Source: Pseudomonadota bacterium
Lineage (GTDB): Bacteria; Pseudomonadota; Gammaproteobacteria; SZUA-229
Length of the DNA: 7,080 nucleotides
Direction: 5' to 3'
NCBI GenBank assembly: GCA_015222965.1
Contig: JADFWF010000319.1
Coordinates: 1 to 7,080, forward strand
Shown in pieces: positions 6,114 through 7,080 of the stretch. Below the pieces are notes generated by a model. That model saw only the letters and a program-made list of their open reading frames with translations. It did no database searches and had not been told where the DNA came from. Each line of letters starts with the position of its first letter. Position 1 is the first letter of the stretch. Made by a program: the position numbers and the translations under genes.

Positions 6114-6142
6114 TCTCTTATATTGTTTAAGTCTATTATCTT

Positions 6143-6817
6143 ATGAAAAATATCACAAACAATTTGAAATCCGTTTTACTCAGCATACTTCTGCTAGGTG
6201 TATCCGTACCGGCATTTGCCGAGATATCTGATGCCGAAGATGGCGATGTATGCGCACCATTCAAGAACGCCAATATCGACCAAAACATGATTACCCTGAT
6301 GCTGCAGGCTGCTACGGACGGCGATCTGTACCGTATTAAGCCTGGCTCATCAAAGATGGGAATCTGCATTAATAGTGCGGTAGGTATAGTCGAAGCAGAG
6401 TTCCACGAGTTTAAAGGCGGCCTGGCACTGGATGATTTTATGAAACAAGGCACTTCACTGGTTCAGATCGACGTTGATAGCCTGGAAACAGATTCAGGCC
6501 TGATCGAAGTCATGCTGAAAGGCGAGAGCTTTTTGGACAGTGAGCAATTCCCCGAAATTACTTTTGTCAGTACCGGTATCGAATGGATAGAAAATAAAAA
6601 AGGTGTGCTCAAAGGCAACCTCACCTTGCATGGCGTTACTAAAGCCGTGGCATTTTATGTCGACTTAAAAGAGGGAAAAGCCGGTGAGGAATATATAACT
6701 GTAAAAGCAACAACGACTATCCAGCGCTCAGAGTTTGGTATGTATACACTGTCATCGATGGTGGATGATCGGGTAAGCCTGTGTATGACTATTGATGCTT
6801 ACAGGTATCAATCCTAA
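6143..6817 (+). CDS. Secreted YceI family (lipocalin-like) protein
   Basis: The 224-residue product starts with a Sec signal peptide: polar N terminus with Lys, hydrophobic core at about 9-22, and cleavage expected after AFA at 26. A periplasmic location is therefore likely. The YceI domain spans about 61-222: YRIKPGSSKMGI (63-74), EFHEFKGGL (86-94), FPEITFVSTGIEW (136-148), KGNLTLHGVTKAVAF (157-171) and QRSEFGM (194-200). Characterised YceI proteins are beta-barrels that bind polyisoprenoid chains, including quinones, so a carrier or sequestering role is likely; the ligand here is not shown. Between the signal and the barrel is an extra segment of about 34 residues, with VCAPF at 36-40. Mature cysteines are C37, C75 and C214. 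The ATG has no good Shine-Dalgarno sequence, but the signal peptide supports it. Its promoter carries an FNR-type site, pointing to induction at low oxygen. Confidence 0.92.
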   Translation: MKNITNNLKSVLLSILLLGVSVPAFAEISDAEDGDVCAPFKNANIDQNMITLMLQAATDGDLYRIKPGSSKMGICINSAVGIVEAEFHEFKGGLALDDFMKQGTSLVQIDVDSLETDSGLIEVMLKGESFLDSEQFPEITFVSTGIEWIENKKGVLKGNLTLHGVTKAVAFYVDLKEGKAGEEYITVKATTTIQRSEFGMYTLSSMVDDRVSLCMTIDAYRYQS

Positions 6818-6869
6818 ACAGTTAGAGCAGTCTGTACTGGGAGGTCATTTCTTGAGCCAAAGGCGACGT

Positions 6870-6988
6870 TTAAAAGATTAGAAACGGGTAGTCCGCGAAT
6901 AACGCGAAAAAAGCAAAAGAAACAAAATCTTATTTGCGGTTTTTTTTGCGTCTTTCGCGTTATTCGCGGACAAGCTTTTATCTTTTAA
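6870..6988. repeat. Large imperfect palindromic element, MITE-like
   Basis: Perfect 19-bp arms (6891-6909 and 6953-6971, beginning GTCCGCGAATAACGCG and ending in its complement) are the core. Outside them, after short unpaired segments, TTAAAAGAT (6870-6878) pairs with ATCTTTTAA (6980-6988). Inside, GCAAAA-G-AAAC partly pairs with the T-rich strand near 6938-6950. The 119-bp whole resembles a non-autonomous palindromic element. Pairs of CGCGAATAACGCGAAA-type arms are, from memory, dispersed in other genomes. It starts 52 bp after the YceI stop and could also end transcription, although the U-run lies inside the stem, so it is not a standard terminator. Confidence 0.75.
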
Positions 6989-6998
6989 GGTCTGTTAC

Positions 6999-7014
6999 TG
7001 GCCGGTAGCGGCCA
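6999..7014. other. Small GC-rich hairpin after the terminal repeat
   Basis: TGGCCG (6999-7004) pairs with CGGCCA (7009-7014) around a GTAG loop. No U-run follows on either strand, so it is not a canonical terminator. The remaining bases to the window end hold no gene that I can see. Confidence 0.35.
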
Positions 7015-7080
7015 TTCCCTCATTAATTAACCCAGTGAATAATTTATGAATTAAATCGCAATGTGATTTCAGCGTTCTGA

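Larger units (their letters stand above)
5815..6142. other. Non-coding region upstream of the YceI gene and the small membrane ORF
   Basis: A 328-bp divergent region with no ORF of note on either strand. Its right end holds the FNR-type box and promoter described separately. A small palindrome TCACT-ATC-AGTGA lies at 5930-5942. On the minus strand, TAAAAT (complement of 5854-5859) could be a -10 for the small ORF, but no matching -35 was found. The rest shows no RNA gene or repeat that I can see. Confidence 0.6.

Noticed and set aside
6891..6971. Ordinary Rho-independent terminator for the YceI gene
   Set aside because: The T-run is inside the paired region and the outer stem is followed by mixed sequence, so the canonical hairpin plus U-tail is missing.
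6829..7001. Similar words TCTGTACTGG (6831) and TCTGTTACTGG (6991) on either side of the terminal palindrome, as possible insertion duplications
   Set aside because: They differ by an indel and are not at equal distances from the element ends, so they do not look like a target-site duplication.
3229..7080. CRISPR array
   Set aside because: The repeats are three different inverted repeats, not regularly spaced direct repeats, and no cas gene is present.

Overview
The window looks like chromosomal DNA of a gammaproteobacterium that can live with little or no oxygen. The evidence is the UbiT-type SCP2 protein, an NnrS family membrane protein, a close match to an FNR/ANR box placed as in a class II promoter, and a REP-like repeat of the kind known from Pseudomonas and relatives. 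No gene fixes the genus, and there is no plasmid, phage, tRNA, rRNA or CRISPR signal.

Layout from left to right. adk (adenylate kinase, +) opens the window and converges on a membrane-bound GGDEF diguanylate cyclase (-). They share a strong hairpin terminator that looks bidirectional. Next on the minus strand, upstream of the cyclase, is nnrS. nnrS diverges from pdxS across about 308 bp that hold a perfect 31-bp inverted repeat, which I read as a pair of opposed REP sequences (a REPIN). pdxS and pdxT form a tight + strand pair with a 6-bp gap. After a MITE-like palindromic repeat comes ubiT (+). An unlisted 51-residue ORF with one membrane segment lies on the minus strand, ending 11 bp from the ubiT stop. 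A 328-bp non-coding stretch then leads to an FNR-type promoter and a secreted YceI family protein. The window closes with a third, unrelated palindromic element.

How the genes fit together. PdxS and PdxT make pyridoxal 5'-phosphate directly, without the oxygen-using PdxH step. UbiT belongs to the oxygen-independent ubiquinone route. NnrS is tied to nitric oxide in other bacteria. The YceI gene has the best-supported anaerobic promoter here. A common theme of cofactor and quinone metabolism under low oxygen is therefore plausible, but it is inferred from gene content and one promoter. The region between nnrS and the window end is also rich in small mobile palindromes: three unrelated families in under 4 kb.
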